Positions 28,050 through 41,586 of a stretch of DNA of 64,000 nt are shown piece by piece; position 1 is the stretch's first letter; the number at the start of each line of letters is the position of its first letter. The notes beneath the pieces were generated by a model. It was not told the DNA's origin. It did not search any database and saw only the letters and a program-made list of their open reading frames with translations. Source of the DNA: Devosia submarina (GTDB taxonomy: Bacteria > Pseudomonadota > Alphaproteobacteria > Rhizobiales > Devosiaceae); the NCBI RefSeq assembly GCF_003056345.1, contig NZ_PYWB01000004.1, forward strand, positions 248,001 to 312,000, in the 5' to 3' direction. Both the position numbers and the translations under genes were made by a program.

Positions 28050-28766
28050 CTAAAACGCAAACTCGGAAAACCGGGCATCCTTGCCGTCATAGGTCAGCAC
28101 CCGCCCGATCAACGGCTCCCCGATCCCCGTGATCACCTTGATCGCCTCCATGGCCATCAGTGTCCCGATCACCCCCACAAGCGGCCCCAAGATTCCTGTC
28201 GCCTCGCAGGACGGCAGATCCCCGTCATCCGCCCCATCGGGGTAAAGCGCCTCGAACTGCGGTCCATCAGGCGCAAACACCGTCACCTGCCCGTCAAACA
28301 TCGACACTGCACCCGAGACCAGGGGTATCTGCAGCTCCCGCGCCGCCTCTGCCACCACCCGCCGCGTTTGGAGATTATCCGTCCCATCGAGCACAAGGTC
28401 ATGCCCTGCCATGATCGCTCGCGCGTTCTCCCGCTCCAGCCGCTCGGCATGCACCTCCACCTGCACATGCGGATTAAGCGCATGCGCAAACCCCGCCGCA
28501 CTCTGCGCCTTGCCCACCCCAACAGCTGAATGGATCACCTGCCGCTGCAAGTTCGACAGCGACACATAGTCATGATCAATCACCGAGAGCGCCCCCACAC
28601 CCGCGCCGGCAAGATAGGCAATCACCGGGCTACCCAGCCCACCCGCCCCCACCACCAGCACGCGCGCAGCCTTGAGCCGCTGCTGCCCGCTTCCACCCAT
28701 GCCCTTGAGCACCAGATGGCGCGCATAACGCCGCGTTTCCTCGGGTGACAATGGCTCAGCAGGCAC
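28050..28766 (-). CDS. moeB: HesA/MoeB/ThiF family adenylyltransferase
   Basis: E1-like adenylating enzyme of 238 residues that activates the C-terminus of a sulfur-carrier protein (MoaD or ThiS). It has the nucleotide loop VVGAGGLGSP (residues 38-47), IDHDYVSLSNLQRQ, the aspartate of DGTDNLQTR and SCEATGILGPLVGVIG with MAMEAIKVITG. The zinc-binding CxxC pairs of E. coli MoeB are not visible and there is no rhodanese domain. MoeB versus ThiF cannot be settled from sequence alone. It is 14 bases downstream of dut. Confidence 0.8.
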   Translation of the reverse strand: MPAEPLSPEETRRYARHLVLKGMGGSGQQRLKAARVLVVGAGGLGSPVIAYLAGAGVGALSVIDHDYVSLSNLQRQVIHSAVGVGKAQSAAGFAHALNPHVQVEVHAERLERENARAIMAGHDLVLDGTDNLQTRRVVAEAARELQIPLVSGAVSMFDGQVTVFAPDGPQFEALYPDGADDGDLPSCEATGILGPLVGVIGTLMAMEAIKVITGIGEPLIGRVLTYDGKDARFSEFAF

Positions 28767-28780
28767 GATGCATCACCACG

Positions 28781-29245
28781 CTAACCCCTTCCAGTCGAGC
28801 CAAAGCCCCCGCTGCCCCGCTCCGTTGCATCCAGCACCTCCTTGATGCTGAACCGAGCTGCCACGACCGGCGCCACCACCATCTGCGCGATCCGCTCCCC
28901 GCGGCGCACAGCAAACGGCTCCTGGCCCAGGTTGATCAGGATCACCTGCACCTCGCCGCGATAGTCGCTATCGATCGTGCCGGGCGAATTGAGCACCGTC
29001 ACCCCATGGCGAGCCGCCAACCCCGATCGCGGCCGCACCTGCGCTTCAAAGCCATCCGGCAAGGCCATCGCAAAGCCGCAGGGTACCAGGGCGCGCTCCC
29101 CCGGCGCCAGAACCCGCACCTCGTCCTCAGCCAAGGCCGCCACCAGATCCAGCCCCGCCGCCCCCGCACTCTGTCGCGCCGGCACCAGCAAGCCCAGCCC
29201 ATGCGGTAACCACCGGAAGCCGATTTCCAACTCATCCCCCATCAC
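28781..29245 (-). CDS. dut: dUTP diphosphatase
   Basis: Trimeric dUTPase of 154 residues producing dUMP and keeping uracil out of DNA. The five motifs are present, including the substrate-binding [20 protein letters not shown] with DSDYRGE, the catalytic aspartate within it, and the flexible C-terminal [12 protein letters not shown]. The start (ATGATG) overlaps the lipoprotein stop. In many relatives dut follows coaBC; that gene is missing here. Confidence 0.95.
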   Translation of the reverse strand: MMGDELEIGFRWLPHGLGLLVPARQSAGAAGLDLVAALAEDEVRVLAPGERALVPCGFAMALPDGFEAQVRPRSGLAARHGVTVLNSPGTIDSDYRGEVQVILINLGQEPFAVRRGERIAQMVVAPVVAARFSIKEVLDATERGSGGFGSTGRG

Positions 29246-29850
29246 GGCACCCGCACCACGGCATAATACTCCTGCGGCAAATCTTCCTTGTCCCGCAGGA
29301 GGTCCAAAAACATGATCTTCTGCTCTGCCGAGCGTCCATTACCGGACAGCTTCATATTGGTTTCCACCACTTCCAGCCCGCTAAAGCGGATGGAAAGGCC
29401 ACGGCCGGCGAAAAACGCTTCCACCATTTTCTGCGTTTCGGCATCCATCGCCTCATCGGCGCCGATTTCGCTCTTCATGCCGCTGATAGGCAGCGCCACT
29501 CGCACAAGATCGCCGCCCTCCGGCGTAAACCGCAGATGCCGCCGCTTGGCGCCCATGCGCAGCTGGGCAAACCGGCCCTCTTCCCGGATCACGCAGCTGG
29601 CCGTGCCATCGCTGTTTTCGCTGAGTTCGCCCCGGGCGCAGAACCGGTCCTCCTCGGGCTGGTCCTCACCTATTTCCTCTTCGTTCATCTTGATCATGGT
29701 GTAAAAATCGGCACCCATGATCTGCGTCGTCACCGCCTTGGCCGTCCTGGCGCTCAGCAGCTCCACTTCGACCTTGGCATCGATGCATCCCGCCAGCGAT
29801 CCGGCGAGCACGACAAGCATCGCCAATTTTCCCAGCGCCTTGAGGATCAT
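29242..29850 (-). CDS. Putative outer-membrane or periplasmic lipoprotein
   Basis: Lipoprotein of 202 residues with signal [22 protein letters not shown] (lipobox LAGC, lipidated Cys at 22). The mature part is a mixed alpha/beta domain ([53 protein letters not shown]). I do not recognise the family. It overlaps dut by four bases and follows ubiB, taking the place where coaBC usually sits. An ATG 60 bases upstream is rejected because it would bury the signal peptide. Confidence 0.72.
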   Translation of the reverse strand: MILKALGKLAMLVVLAGSLAGCIDAKVEVELLSARTAKAVTTQIMGADFYTMIKMNEEEIGEDQPEEDRFCARGELSENSDGTASCVIREEGRFAQLRMGAKRRHLRFTPEGGDLVRVALPISGMKSEIGADEAMDAETQKMVEAFFAGRGLSIRFSGLEVVETNMKLSGNGRSAEQKIMFLDLLRDKEDLPQEYYAVVRVP

Positions 29851-29919
29851 CGAAAAACACACTCCGGAACGGCAAACCGGCAGTCTAGGGGCAGCAGGGA
29901 GGGGGAACAAGCCAGGCCC

Positions 29920-31476
29920 CTATGACACCATGGTGAGCAGCCGCCACAGCCCCACCAGCAGCGTCACGCCCGCCAAGCCGATCAAGGCCAGCAGCATGCC
30001 GCGCATGGTGCGGTCCCGTGGCTGGTTGCGACGGATGTTGTAGTCTGCCAACGCCAGCTCCGCCTGCGCGAGAATAGCCGGCAAACGGCCCGCCGCATCC
30101 GTGGCGTTGCGCCAATGATCGCTCAGATCCTGGATCCGGCCCATGGGGCCTTCTTCCCGGCGCAGCCAATCGCCCACCACCGGCTCGGCAATGGTCCAGA
30201 TATCAAGGTCAGGATCGAGCGCGCGCGACACGCCTTCCACCAGCACCATGGATTTTTGCAGCAGCACCAGCTCGGGCCGCGTCTGCATGGAAAAGAGCTC
30301 GGTGATGGCAAAGAGTTGGCCCAGAACCTTGGCCATGGAGATGTCGCTCGCCGTGCGGCCATGGAGCGGCTCGCCGATGGAGCGAATGGCCAGGGCAAAA
30401 TCATCGACCGACTGGTTGGGGGGCACATAGCCGATTTCGAAATGTCGCTCGGCCACCAGCCGGTAATTGCGCGTGATGAAGCCATAAAGAATATCGGCCA
30501 AAAACCGCCGTTCGCGCCGGTTGATGCGGCCCATGATCCCGAAATCAACGGCAATCACATCGCCCGTGCGCGGATCGGCAAAGAGATTTCCCGGATGCAT
30601 GTCCGCATGGAAAAAGCCGTCGCGAATGGCGTGCTTCAAAAAGCTCTGCAACAGATTTGCCGCCAATGCCTTGCGATCCACCCCCGCGGCGTCGAGCGCG
30701 GCGTGATTGCGGATGGGAATGCCGTCCACCCAAGTGGTGGTCAGCACATTTTGCGCCACATGCTCCCAGCTGACCTGGGGAATGACAAAGCCCGTGTCAT
30801 CCTTGATGTTCTCGGCCATTTCCGAAATGGCCGCAGCCTCGAGGCGCAGATCGAGCTCCAGCCGCGCCGAGCGATCTAGTGTTTCGACGACCTCTGTTGG
30901 GCGCAGGCGTTGCGTGGAGCGCACGAAACGCTCCGCAAGGCCAGCGGCGGCATAAAAGCTCTCGATATCGGCCATGAAGCGGTCGGCAACACCGGGCCGC
31001 AGGATCTTCACCGCCACGATTCTAGCCGGGGCATTAGGCGGCACGAGCTTGGCCCGGTGCACCTGCGCAATGGACGCAGCCGCAATGGCGGGGCTGAGCT
31101 CGGTCAGCTCGCTGGCCTTGTCGTCCAGCGCTGCGCGCAGGATGGGTTGCACCAGGCTTGGATCAAACGGATCCATCCGGTCCTGCAATCCGGCAAGGTC
31201 ATTGGCAATGGTCGCGCCCACCACATCGGGACGGGTCGCAAGCGTTTGCCCGAATTTCACGTAAGTGGGACCCAGCCGGTTCAAGGCCTTGTTGAGGCGC
31301 TCCACATGTCCCGTCTTGCGCACTTCGGGCCGCTCCACCAGCCGCCCAAGCCAAATGCCTAGCCGCAGCGGCGCGAGGGCCGGCGGTAAGCCATCAAGCG
31401 AAATAATCGACAACGCGCCTTCACGCGCCAAGACATACCCGGCCCGCGCCAGACGAAAATAGGCCGAAATGGGCAT
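29920..31476 (-). CDS. ubiB: UbiB atypical kinase for ubiquinone biosynthesis
   Basis: ADCK/ABC1-family protein of 518 residues supporting the ubiquinone biosynthetic complex. The KxGQ motif (GPTYVKFGQTLATRPD), the invariant lysine in IVAVKILRPGV, the HADMHPGN catalytic loop and the DFGIMG metal site are all present. Two hydrophobic segments close the protein (MRGMLLALIGLAGVTLLVGL). The ATG of MPISAYFRLAR lies four bases after the ubiE stop, so ubiE-ubiB is an operon. Confidence 0.93.
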   Translation of the reverse strand: MPISAYFRLARAGYVLAREGALSIISLDGLPPALAPLRLGIWLGRLVERPEVRKTGHVERLNKALNRLGPTYVKFGQTLATRPDVVGATIANDLAGLQDRMDPFDPSLVQPILRAALDDKASELTELSPAIAAASIAQVHRAKLVPPNAPARIVAVKILRPGVADRFMADIESFYAAAGLAERFVRSTQRLRPTEVVETLDRSARLELDLRLEAAAISEMAENIKDDTGFVIPQVSWEHVAQNVLTTTWVDGIPIRNHAALDAAGVDRKALAANLLQSFLKHAIRDGFFHADMHPGNLFADPRTGDVIAVDFGIMGRINRRERRFLADILYGFITRNYRLVAERHFEIGYVPPNQSVDDFALAIRSIGEPLHGRTASDISMAKVLGQLFAITELFSMQTRPELVLLQKSMVLVEGVSRALDPDLDIWTIAEPVVGDWLRREEGPMGRIQDLSDHWRNATDAAGRLPAILAQAELALADYNIRRNQPRDRTMRGMLLALIGLAGVTLLVGLWRLLTMVS

Positions 31477-31480
31477 GAGG

Positions 31481-32245
31481 CTACAGCTTCCAACCCGAAA
31501 ACAGCGTGGCGACATTGCCCGTATAAGGCGTCGCCTTGACGCGGCGGAACCCCGCTTCCGTCAGCATCGACTGGAACAGGGGAGGAGAGGGGAATTTGCG
31601 TATTGATTCCACCAGATATTGGTAGGGCTGCGCATCCCCGGTCACGAGGCGCCCCATTGGCGGGATCACCCGGTCCGAAAACGCCTTGTAGACCGCGTCA
31701 AGCCCCGGCACATCGACCTGGCTGAATTCGAGCACCAGGATACGCCCGCCGCGCTTGAGCACCCGATGCGCCTCGTTCAGCGCCTTCTGGATGCGCGGCA
31801 CGTTGCGAATGCCGAACGCAATCGTATAGGCGTCAAAGCTCCGATCTTCGAAAGGAAGCTCCTCGGCATTGGCTTCCACAAAGCTTGCCTGTGCGGGATA
31901 GCGCCATTTCTGCGCCCGCTCCGCCCCCACGCGCAGCATGTCGGCGTTAATGTCCGACACCACGACCTCGGCATAGCCCACCGAAGCATTGATGATGCGC
32001 TCGGCGACATCACCCGTGCCGCCCGCCATGTCGAGCACGCGATAGGGCCGCGAACCGCTCTTGGGTGGGGCAAGTTCGGCCACCATGGCATTCTTCCAAA
32101 GCCGGTGGACGCCCCCGCTCATGAGGTCGTTCATAAGGTCATAGCGGTCCGCCACCTGGTGGAACACCTGGTTAACCATGCCCTGCTTGGCATCAAGCGC
32201 CACGGTCTGCTCACCGAAATGAGTGGTCTCTTGCGCTTCGGTCAT
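31481..32245 (-). CDS. ubiE: Demethylmenaquinone/2-polyprenyl-6-methoxybenzoquinol C-methyltransferase
   Basis: SAM-dependent C-methyltransferase of 254 residues in ubiquinone synthesis. Signatures are [25 protein letters not shown] (family signature 1), the SAM loop [10 protein letters not shown] and [10 protein letters not shown]...[13 protein letters not shown] with LEFS (signature 2). The start is the ATG of [13 protein letters not shown]; upstream in-frame codons run antisense through mutM. It is divergent from mutM, the standard Hyphomicrobiales arrangement. Confidence 0.95.
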   Translation of the reverse strand: MTEAQETTHFGEQTVALDAKQGMVNQVFHQVADRYDLMNDLMSGGVHRLWKNAMVAELAPPKSGSRPYRVLDMAGGTGDVAERIINASVGYAEVVVSDINADMLRVGAERAQKWRYPAQASFVEANAEELPFEDRSFDAYTIAFGIRNVPRIQKALNEAHRVLKRGGRILVLEFSQVDVPGLDAVYKAFSDRVIPPMGRLVTGDAQPYQYLVESIRKFPSPPLFQSMLTEAGFRRVKATPYTGNVATLFSGWKL

Positions 32246-32342
32246 GGCGTAGCTCGCTGGTACTGGACAGGTCCGGCGCACCATATAGAAGCGATATGGG
32301 CTTTGCCATGGCGCAAAGCCGCACATGTTTAAAGAGGCCGTG

Positions 32343-33230
32343 ATGCCCGAATTGCCCGAGGTCGAAACCGTCCGCCGCGGCCTTGAGCCCTGGCTCGAGG
32401 GCGCCATAATCGAGAAAGTGACCCTCCACCGGCCCGATCTGCGCTTCCCTTTTCCGCAAGGTTTGGCCGAACAGATCGAGGGCGCAACCATCCGATCGGT
32501 GGGCCGGCGCGCCAAATACCTCCTCCTGGGCCTGTCCACCGGCAAGACGGTGCTGAGCCATCTGGGCATGACCGGCACCTGGCGCTTTGCCGAGCACGCC
32601 ATCGACAAGCCGCCGCGCTACTACGAAACCGAGCCCGTCCCCAAGCACGACCACATGGTCTGGACCATCCACCATCCCAGCCACGGTCGCTCGCACCTCA
32701 TCTATGCCGATCCCCGCCGCTTCGGCTTCATCGATCTTTATGACGACCCCGCCGACAGCCCCTATCTCAAGGGCCTGGGTCCCGAACCGCTGGGCAATGA
32801 CTTCAACGCCAATGAAATGGCGGAAAAATTCAGGGCCAAGAAAACCCCGATCAAGTCGGCGCTGCTTGATCAGCGCGTGGTTGCGGGCCTTGGCAATATT
32901 TATGTGGCCGAAGCGCTCCACCGCAGCCACATCCTGCCCACAATTCTGGCCGGCCGCCTCGTTACACCAAAGGGAAAGCCCAAGCCGGTCCTGGAAGACC
33001 TAGCCAGCGCCGTCCGCCAGGTTCTCACGGAAGCCATCGAGGTGGGCGGCTCCACCCTGCGCGATTTCCGCAATGCCGAAGGTGGCTCGGGCTATTTCCA
33101 GCATCGCTTCGCCGTCTACGACCGTGAGGGCGAACCCTGTCCAACGCCCCTCTGCACCGGCACCATCACCCGGATCGTCCAGTCCGGCCGCTCCACCTTC
33201 TTCTGCCCCGTCTGCCAAAAGAAGGTGTGA
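32343..33230 (+). CDS. mutM: Formamidopyrimidine-DNA glycosylase
   Basis: Fpg/MutM of 295 residues that excises 8-oxoguanine and nicks the abasic site. The catalytic N-terminus after Met removal is PELPEVE. The H2TH region includes [22 protein letters not shown], and the C-terminal zinc finger has four cysteines (CPTPLC...FFCPVC). The start is fixed by the catalytic proline, so the ATG six codons upstream cannot be right. Confidence 0.96.
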   Translation: MPELPEVETVRRGLEPWLEGAIIEKVTLHRPDLRFPFPQGLAEQIEGATIRSVGRRAKYLLLGLSTGKTVLSHLGMTGTWRFAEHAIDKPPRYYETEPVPKHDHMVWTIHHPSHGRSHLIYADPRRFGFIDLYDDPADSPYLKGLGPEPLGNDFNANEMAEKFRAKKTPIKSALLDQRVVAGLGNIYVAEALHRSHILPTILAGRLVTPKGKPKPVLEDLASAVRQVLTEAIEVGGSTLRDFRNAEGGSGYFQHRFAVYDREGEPCPTPLCTGTITRIVQSGRSTFFCPVCQKKV

Positions 33231-33252
33231 GGCGGTTACTGAACTCCCGAAG

Positions 33253-33283
33253 GCCTCATGGTGAGCCTGTCGAACCACGAGGC
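33253..33283. repeat. Family A palindromic repeat after mutM
   Basis: GCCTCATGGT, spacer GAGCCTGTCGA, ACCACGAGGC: a near-perfect copy in the mutM-rpsT gap. Confidence 0.85.
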
Positions 33284-33458
33284 CGGGCACACTGAACCCA
33301 CGAGCCACCCATCGCCTGAATCCAGTTGACGCTCGCCCTTACTTCCCCTATAGACCCCGCAACTTGGCGGCACATGATAGCCGCCGATTTCATTTCATCC
33401 CGGACCCTGCTGCGCCCAAGGCGCGAGGTAAGTTCGGTTGGACGCTAAGAGGACCATT

Positions 33459-33725
33459 ATGGCCAATACGCCTTCAGCCAAAAAGGCTACCCGCAAGATC
33501 GCAGCCCGTACTGCCGTCAACAAGTCGCGCCGCTCGCGCGTGCGCACCTTTATCCGCAAGGTTGAAGAAGCCATCGTTGCTGGCGATCACAAGCTGGCCA
33601 TGGAAGCCCTGGCCGTTGCTGCCCCCGAGATCAACCGTGCGGCCTCCAAGGGCATCGTTCACGCCAATCTCGCCGCTCGCAAGGTTTCGCGCCTCAACAG
33701 CCGCGTCAAGGCTCTGAGCGTCTAA
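33459..33725 (+). CDS. rpsT: 30S ribosomal protein S20
   Basis: S20 of 88 residues ([20 protein letters not shown]...), basic and helical, with the family core [19 protein letters not shown] and a C-terminal [26 protein letters not shown] precedes the ATG by six bases. An in-frame ATG seven codons upstream overlaps this binding site and is rejected. S20 upstream of dnaA is typical of the order. Confidence 0.96.
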   Translation: MANTPSAKKATRKIAARTAVNKSRRSRVRTFIRKVEEAIVAGDHKLAMEALAVAAPEINRAASKGIVHANLAARKVSRLNSRVKALSV

Positions 33726-33773
33726 ACCGCTCCCATCAAGCGCCGCACCATTGATTGCCGCGCAAGGCTGAAC

Positions 33774-33797
33774 AGGGCTCCAGACGGAGCCCTTTTT
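33774..33797 (+). terminator. Terminator of rpsT
   Basis: AGGGCTCC pairs perfectly with GGAGCCCT around AGAC, followed directly by TTTTG. It is a textbook intrinsic terminator about 50 bases after the stop. Confidence 0.92.
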
Positions 33798-34536
33798 GTT
33801 GCCCTTCTGTTTGGGCAAGCTTTTCTCCTTCTGGCCAGGTGTGACAAAGCCATGACAGCGCTGCTGACCCAGTGCTGTTTCGGGGCGGCATCGGGATTTT
33901 CTCGGCGAGAGAAGGGCTTAAGGCATTTCGGCAGGGCGTGTTGTGCCTTGATGGCAAAGGTTCCGCCGGCAATTGCGACCCCGGCAAAAATAAATTTTTC
34001 ACCAACAAGGCCTGCCCTTCAAACCGATTCTCCATTGAGTCACAGGGCCTTGGTTTTCCCCGCCCGGAGGGGGTTTCGGCGGGCCAAAAAGCAAGCAGAG
34101 AGTCAAGCCCCCATTTTGCAGATTCCACGGTTGCGGGGCCAAAACGCACCCTCTAAAGTAATCTCGTCAGCTTGAAACAAGGCGCCAGAAACGAGCGCCC
34201 AGCCAGGCTGGCAGGTTCAATATGGGTCAAGGTTTTGGCGGTTGCGGCAGGAACCTGCCGTCGTATTTTGAGCTGGTGCAAGAGTGTTGGCAGCGTATTT
34301 GGCAGCCGGGCCGGAGGGTCTGGCGTAGATAATCAAACCGGTCCGCAGGTTCGGACTGGCTTCATGACACCAAGAAACAGGACGCCGGCGGCCCAACCGC
34401 CGGGCAGAACAGCTGTGCCCGCAACGTTGGGCACTGGGGCAAAGCATTGGCCAGAACCACGCGGTCCGGCTCATGTGGAATTCAACAAGCGGCGCGATTG
34501 TGCGGACGCGCCGGACAACAGGAAATGGGGCTTTCT
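33798..34536. other. dnaA upstream region without a gene
   Basis: About 740 bases separate the rpsT terminator from dnaA. Short frames here have no protein-like composition. I find an A/T-rich patch (AAAAATAAATTTTTC near 33985), a hairpin CGGCAGG-AA-CCTGCCG at 34245-34260, and no copy of TTATCCACA or a close cluster of DnaA boxes on either strand. It may hold the dnaA promoter and a long leader. Because many Hyphomicrobiales place oriC away from dnaA, I do not call an origin. Confidence 0.5.
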
Positions 34537-36087
34537 ATGATGCGACAGGCGACCGCCAGCGGAGATGATTGGGCAGCCAAGGCCCCCAAATCCTCCCCTT
34601 CCATGATCAGCAAAGGCGACACTCCTGTTATGGGCACCATCGATTCCGGCGAAGCGCAACGCGAGCTCTGGAACCGTGTGCGTGCCCGCATCAAGGCTTC
34701 GGTCGGCACCGATGTGTTCACCTCCTGGTTTGCCGCGCTCGAGCTCGAGGAAGTGCTCGATGACGTGGTCCACCTGTCCGCCCCCACGCGCTTTTTGTGT
34801 TCGTGGGTGCAAAGCAATTATTCCGATCTTCTGCTTGAAACCTTCCGGCAGGACATCGACCATCTCGCCCGCGTCCAGGTGACCCTGCGCGTCAACGGCC
34901 AGGCTCGCCCGCGCCTTGCCCAACCAGCGCCTGAAGCCGCCGCCCCGGCGGCCGAACCTGCCGCAGCGCCTTCGGCCAACACCGTCCAGATGCCAGCCGC
35001 ACCGCGCCTCGTGCGCGACAACACGGCCAAGGGCGGCGATGCGCTTTCCGGCAGCGCGATCGATCCGCGCATGACCTTTGACACCTTCGTGTCCGGCGAA
35101 GCCAATGAGATGGCGTTCGGCGTTGCCAAGCAGATCGCCAACGCGGCGGCCAACAACACCGTGACCTTCAACCCGGTCTATATCCATTCCACGGTTGGCC
35201 TCGGCAAATCCCATCTGCTCAACGCTATTGCCCATGCGGTGCAGACGGCCGATCCGTCCAAGAACATCGTTTATCTCACCGCCGACCATTTCATGTACCA
35301 TTTCATCACGGCCGTGCAGCGCCAGTCCGCGCTCGGCTTCAAGGAATGGCTCCGTCGCGTCGATCTCCTCCTGATCGATGACATGCAGTTCCTCCAGGGC
35401 AAGTCGGCCACCGAATTCGGCCATACCCTTGGCACGCTCCTCACTGGCGCCAAGCAGGTCGTCGTCGCCGGCGATGCGCCCCCGCGCGACCTTGAAATGC
35501 TCGACGAGCGCGTCCGCTCGCGCCTTTCGGGCGGCCTTGTGATCCCGATCACCGGCTTTGACCTCGATTTGCGCCGCGCCATCGTGCAGCGCCGGGCCGA
35601 CCAATCGAGCGCCCGCTTCGGCATGCATTTCCCTGCGCCCGTGATCGACTACATCGCCCGCGCCGTGATCAGCCATGGCCGCGACCTCGATGGCGCCGTC
35701 AATCGCCTCGTTGCCGCCAACCAGCTGACGGGCGAGCTGATCACCGTGCCCCTGGCCGAAAAGACCCTGGGCGACCTCATCCGCGCCCATGAAGCGCGCC
35801 GCGTCCGCATCGAGGACATCCTCAAGATCGTTTCGCGCCACTACAAGGTGCCGCGCAACGAACTCCTCTCCGCCCGCCGCTCGCGCGACGTGGTCCGCCC
35901 GCGCCAGATCGCCATGTTCCTGGCCAAGGCCCTGACCTCGCGCTCCCTGCCCGAAATCGGCCGGCGCTTTGGCGGCCGCGACCACACCACCGTCCTTCAT
36001 TCCGTCCGCAAGGTCGAACAGATGATCAAGGACGATGTGGAGCTGGCCCAGGAAATCGAACTGCTCAAGCGCATGCTGGAGGAGTAG
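34537..36087 (+). CDS. dnaA: Chromosomal replication initiator DnaA
   Basis: DnaA of about 516 residues with N-terminal domain I, an Ala/Pro-rich linker (EAAAPAAEPAAAPSA), the AAA+ core and domain IV. The Walker A reads STVGLGKSH, with serine replacing the first glycine, as in some relatives; Walker B is LLLIDDMQF. The DNA-binding signature GGRDHTTVLHSVRKVE is intact. Three ATGs lie within six codons (MGLSMMRQ); I use the second, with GGGG nine bases upstream. dnaN, recF and gyrB follow. Confidence 0.93.
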   Translation: MMRQATASGDDWAAKAPKSSPSMISKGDTPVMGTIDSGEAQRELWNRVRARIKASVGTDVFTSWFAALELEEVLDDVVHLSAPTRFLCSWVQSNYSDLLLETFRQDIDHLARVQVTLRVNGQARPRLAQPAPEAAAPAAEPAAAPSANTVQMPAAPRLVRDNTAKGGDALSGSAIDPRMTFDTFVSGEANEMAFGVAKQIANAAANNTVTFNPVYIHSTVGLGKSHLLNAIAHAVQTADPSKNIVYLTADHFMYHFITAVQRQSALGFKEWLRRVDLLLIDDMQFLQGKSATEFGHTLGTLLTGAKQVVVAGDAPPRDLEMLDERVRSRLSGGLVIPITGFDLDLRRAIVQRRADQSSARFGMHFPAPVIDYIARAVISHGRDLDGAVNRLVAANQLTGELITVPLAEKTLGDLIRAHEARRVRIEDILKIVSRHYKVPRNELLSARRSRDVVRPRQIAMFLAKALTSRSLPEIGRRFGGRDHTTVLHSVRKVEQMIKDDVELAQEIELLKRMLEE

Positions 36088-36115
36088 GAGCGAGCTCTCG
36101 GCCTCACCTCACCCC

Positions 36116-36313
36116 CGATGTCATCCCGGCCTCGAGCCGGGATCCATCCTGAGATGTTGGAAAAGGTCCGCTGCCTTCTCCCTCTGTCATCACCAGGCCT
36201 GTCCCGGTGATCTACCTTCCCCGCTGGATTGCCCGGACAAGCCGGACAATGACGATCGGAACTGGCAGCAATGCTGCTCGCCCACCGCGTCATTCCCGCG
36301 AAAGCGGGAACCT
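36116..36313. repeat. Block of palindromic repeats between dnaA and dnaN
   Basis: The 369-base dnaA-dnaN gap holds a family B element (GATGTCATCCCGGCCTCGAG, then CCGGGATCC), a two-part element like that at 391-463 (CATCACCAGGCC...GGTGAT and ATTGCCCGGACAAGCCGGAC), and the hairpin ATTCCCGCGAAAGCGGGAA at 36292-36310. No gene is present. The insertion of repeats explains the unusually wide gap. Confidence 0.8.
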
Positions 36314-36456
36314 CTGTTCTCCACAGGTGGATATCCCTGCGACAATCCACCACCCGCCCTTGCTAATCCTTTACGAAATTGTAAATGTCCAACCCCCGGC
36401 CTGCCGGGGGTTTTGCTACCACACGGCGGCTGCGTAGTGCCAGGGAATATGCCGAT

Positions 36457-37578
36457 ATGAAAGTCACGCTCGAACGCAATCATCTGCTCAAGTCGCTGAG
36501 CCATGTGCATCGGGTGGTGGAACGGCGCAATACCTACCCCATTCTGGCAAACGTCCTGTTCAAGGCTGCCGACGACAAGGTCGAGCTGCGCGCCACCGAC
36601 CTTGATATCGAGGTCACCGAAGGCGTGCCGGCCATGGTTTCCACGCCCGGCACCACCACCGTTCCCGCCCATACGCTTTATGAAATCGTGCGCAAGCTCA
36701 GCGATGGCGCCGAAGTGCGGCTCGAAACCGATGGCGGGGAAAACATGGTCCTGACCTCGGGCCGTTCGCGCTTCAACCTCGCCTGCCTGTCGCCTGACAG
36801 TTTCCCAGATCTCAAATCAGGCTCGTTCGGGCACGAATGGTCTATGCCCGCGACGGCTCTGCGCGAGCTGATCGAGCGCACCCAGTTCGCTATCTCCAAC
36901 GAAGAAACCCGCTATTACCTCAACGGCATTTATTTCCACACCGTTGATATCACCGGGCAGGGCGCCGTCCTGCGCGCCGTTGCCACCGACGGCCACCGCA
37001 TGGCCCGCGCCGAAATCGAAGCGCCCGAAGGTGCCCGTGGCATGCCCGGCATCATCGTCCCGAAAAAAACCGTCGGTGAAGTGCAAAAGCTCCTCGATGG
37101 CGCCGATGGCGACGTCAAGGTTGAGGTTTCCGACACCAAGATCCGCGTCACCGTCGGCTCGGTGGTTCTCCTCTCCAAGCTGATCGAAGGCACTTTCCCC
37201 GATTATGATCGGGTTACGCCCAAGAACAACGACAAGCAGATGAATGTCGACCGGCAGAGCTTTGCCATTGCCGTTGACCGCGTCTCCACCATTGCATCGG
37301 ATCGTGGCGGCAAGGCCGTCAAGCTGCAGGCCCGCGATGGCCTGCTGGAGCTTTCCGTCACCAACCCCGACCACGGCACAGCCAGCGAAGAGCTCGCCGT
37401 CGAGTTCGACACCGAGGGTTTCGAGATCGGTTTCAACGCCCGCTATTTGCTCGACATCATCAGCCAGATCCGCTCCGACAGCGCCGTTTTCATGTTCAAC
37501 GACGCCGGCTCCCCTACGCTCGTCAAGGACGAGGGCGATACAAGGGCGCTCTATGTCCTGATGCCGATGCGCGTGTAA
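36457..37578 (+). CDS. dnaN: DNA polymerase III beta sliding clamp
   Basis: Beta clamp of 373 residues, three topologically similar domains, ending in YVLMPMRV, close to the family terminus. Typical segments are MKVTLERNHLLKSLSHVHRVVERRNTYPIL at the start, ATDGHRMA in domain 2 and KLIEGTFPDYDRVTP. The start is the ATG before AAAGTCACG; an upstream frame would extend through a C-rich repeat. It lies between dnaA and recF. Confidence 0.96.
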   Translation: MKVTLERNHLLKSLSHVHRVVERRNTYPILANVLFKAADDKVELRATDLDIEVTEGVPAMVSTPGTTTVPAHTLYEIVRKLSDGAEVRLETDGGENMVLTSGRSRFNLACLSPDSFPDLKSGSFGHEWSMPATALRELIERTQFAISNEETRYYLNGIYFHTVDITGQGAVLRAVATDGHRMARAEIEAPEGARGMPGIIVPKKTVGEVQKLLDGADGDVKVEVSDTKIRVTVGSVVLLSKLIEGTFPDYDRVTPKNNDKQMNVDRQSFAIAVDRVSTIASDRGGKAVKLQARDGLLELSVTNPDHGTASEELAVEFDTEGFEIGFNARYLLDIISQIRSDSAVFMFNDAGSPTLVKDEGDTRALYVLMPMRV

Positions 37579-37604
37579 GGGCGCCTTTGCTCACCCAAAC
37601 CCCA

Positions 37605-37692
37605 GTCGTCACCCTCGGGCTTGACCCGAGGGCCCTGCACTTTTTCCAAGCATGGGCAAAGCCCCTCCGGTCGAGCCGGAGGGTGACGACCG
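37605..37692. repeat. Two palindromes between dnaN and recF
   Basis: GTCACCCTCGGGCTTGACCC, then GAGGGCCCTGCAC, matches the copy at 45387 almost exactly. It is followed by CCCTCCGGTCGAGCCGGAGG. Both are family B type, lie in the 142-base intergenic gap and end about 30 bases before recF. Confidence 0.8.
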
Positions 37693-37720
37693 AAGGCCAA
37701 GTGAGGCTGCGACGCCTCCC

Positions 37721-41457
<3,737 letters not shown>

Positions 41458-41473
41458 CGGCCTCCACTCTCCC

Positions 41474-41576
41474 GCCCTCATGGTTCGACACGCTCACCAT
41501 GAGGGCCCGACTACATCCCGCCAGACGCCTCAATCCCCCAGTAGACCTCATGGTGAGCCTGTCGAACCACGAGGTC
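41474..41576. repeat. Inverted pair of family A repeats after gyrB
   Basis: A reverse-orientation copy (CCCTCATGGTTCGACACGCT, then CACCATGAGGG; 41474-41506) is followed by a forward copy (41544-41576). The convergent gyrB and metallopeptidase-like genes flank the pair. Each is a hairpin, and the pair could also fold into a larger structure. Confidence 0.8.
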
Positions 41577-41586
41577 GTGCCCCGAC

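Noticed and set aside
33798..34536. Replication origin upstream of dnaA
   Set aside because: No DnaA-box cluster is visible on either strand, and many members of the order place oriC elsewhere.
34471..36000. 509-codon leftward frame across dnaA
   Set aside because: It is an antisense shadow of dnaA with no recognisable domain.
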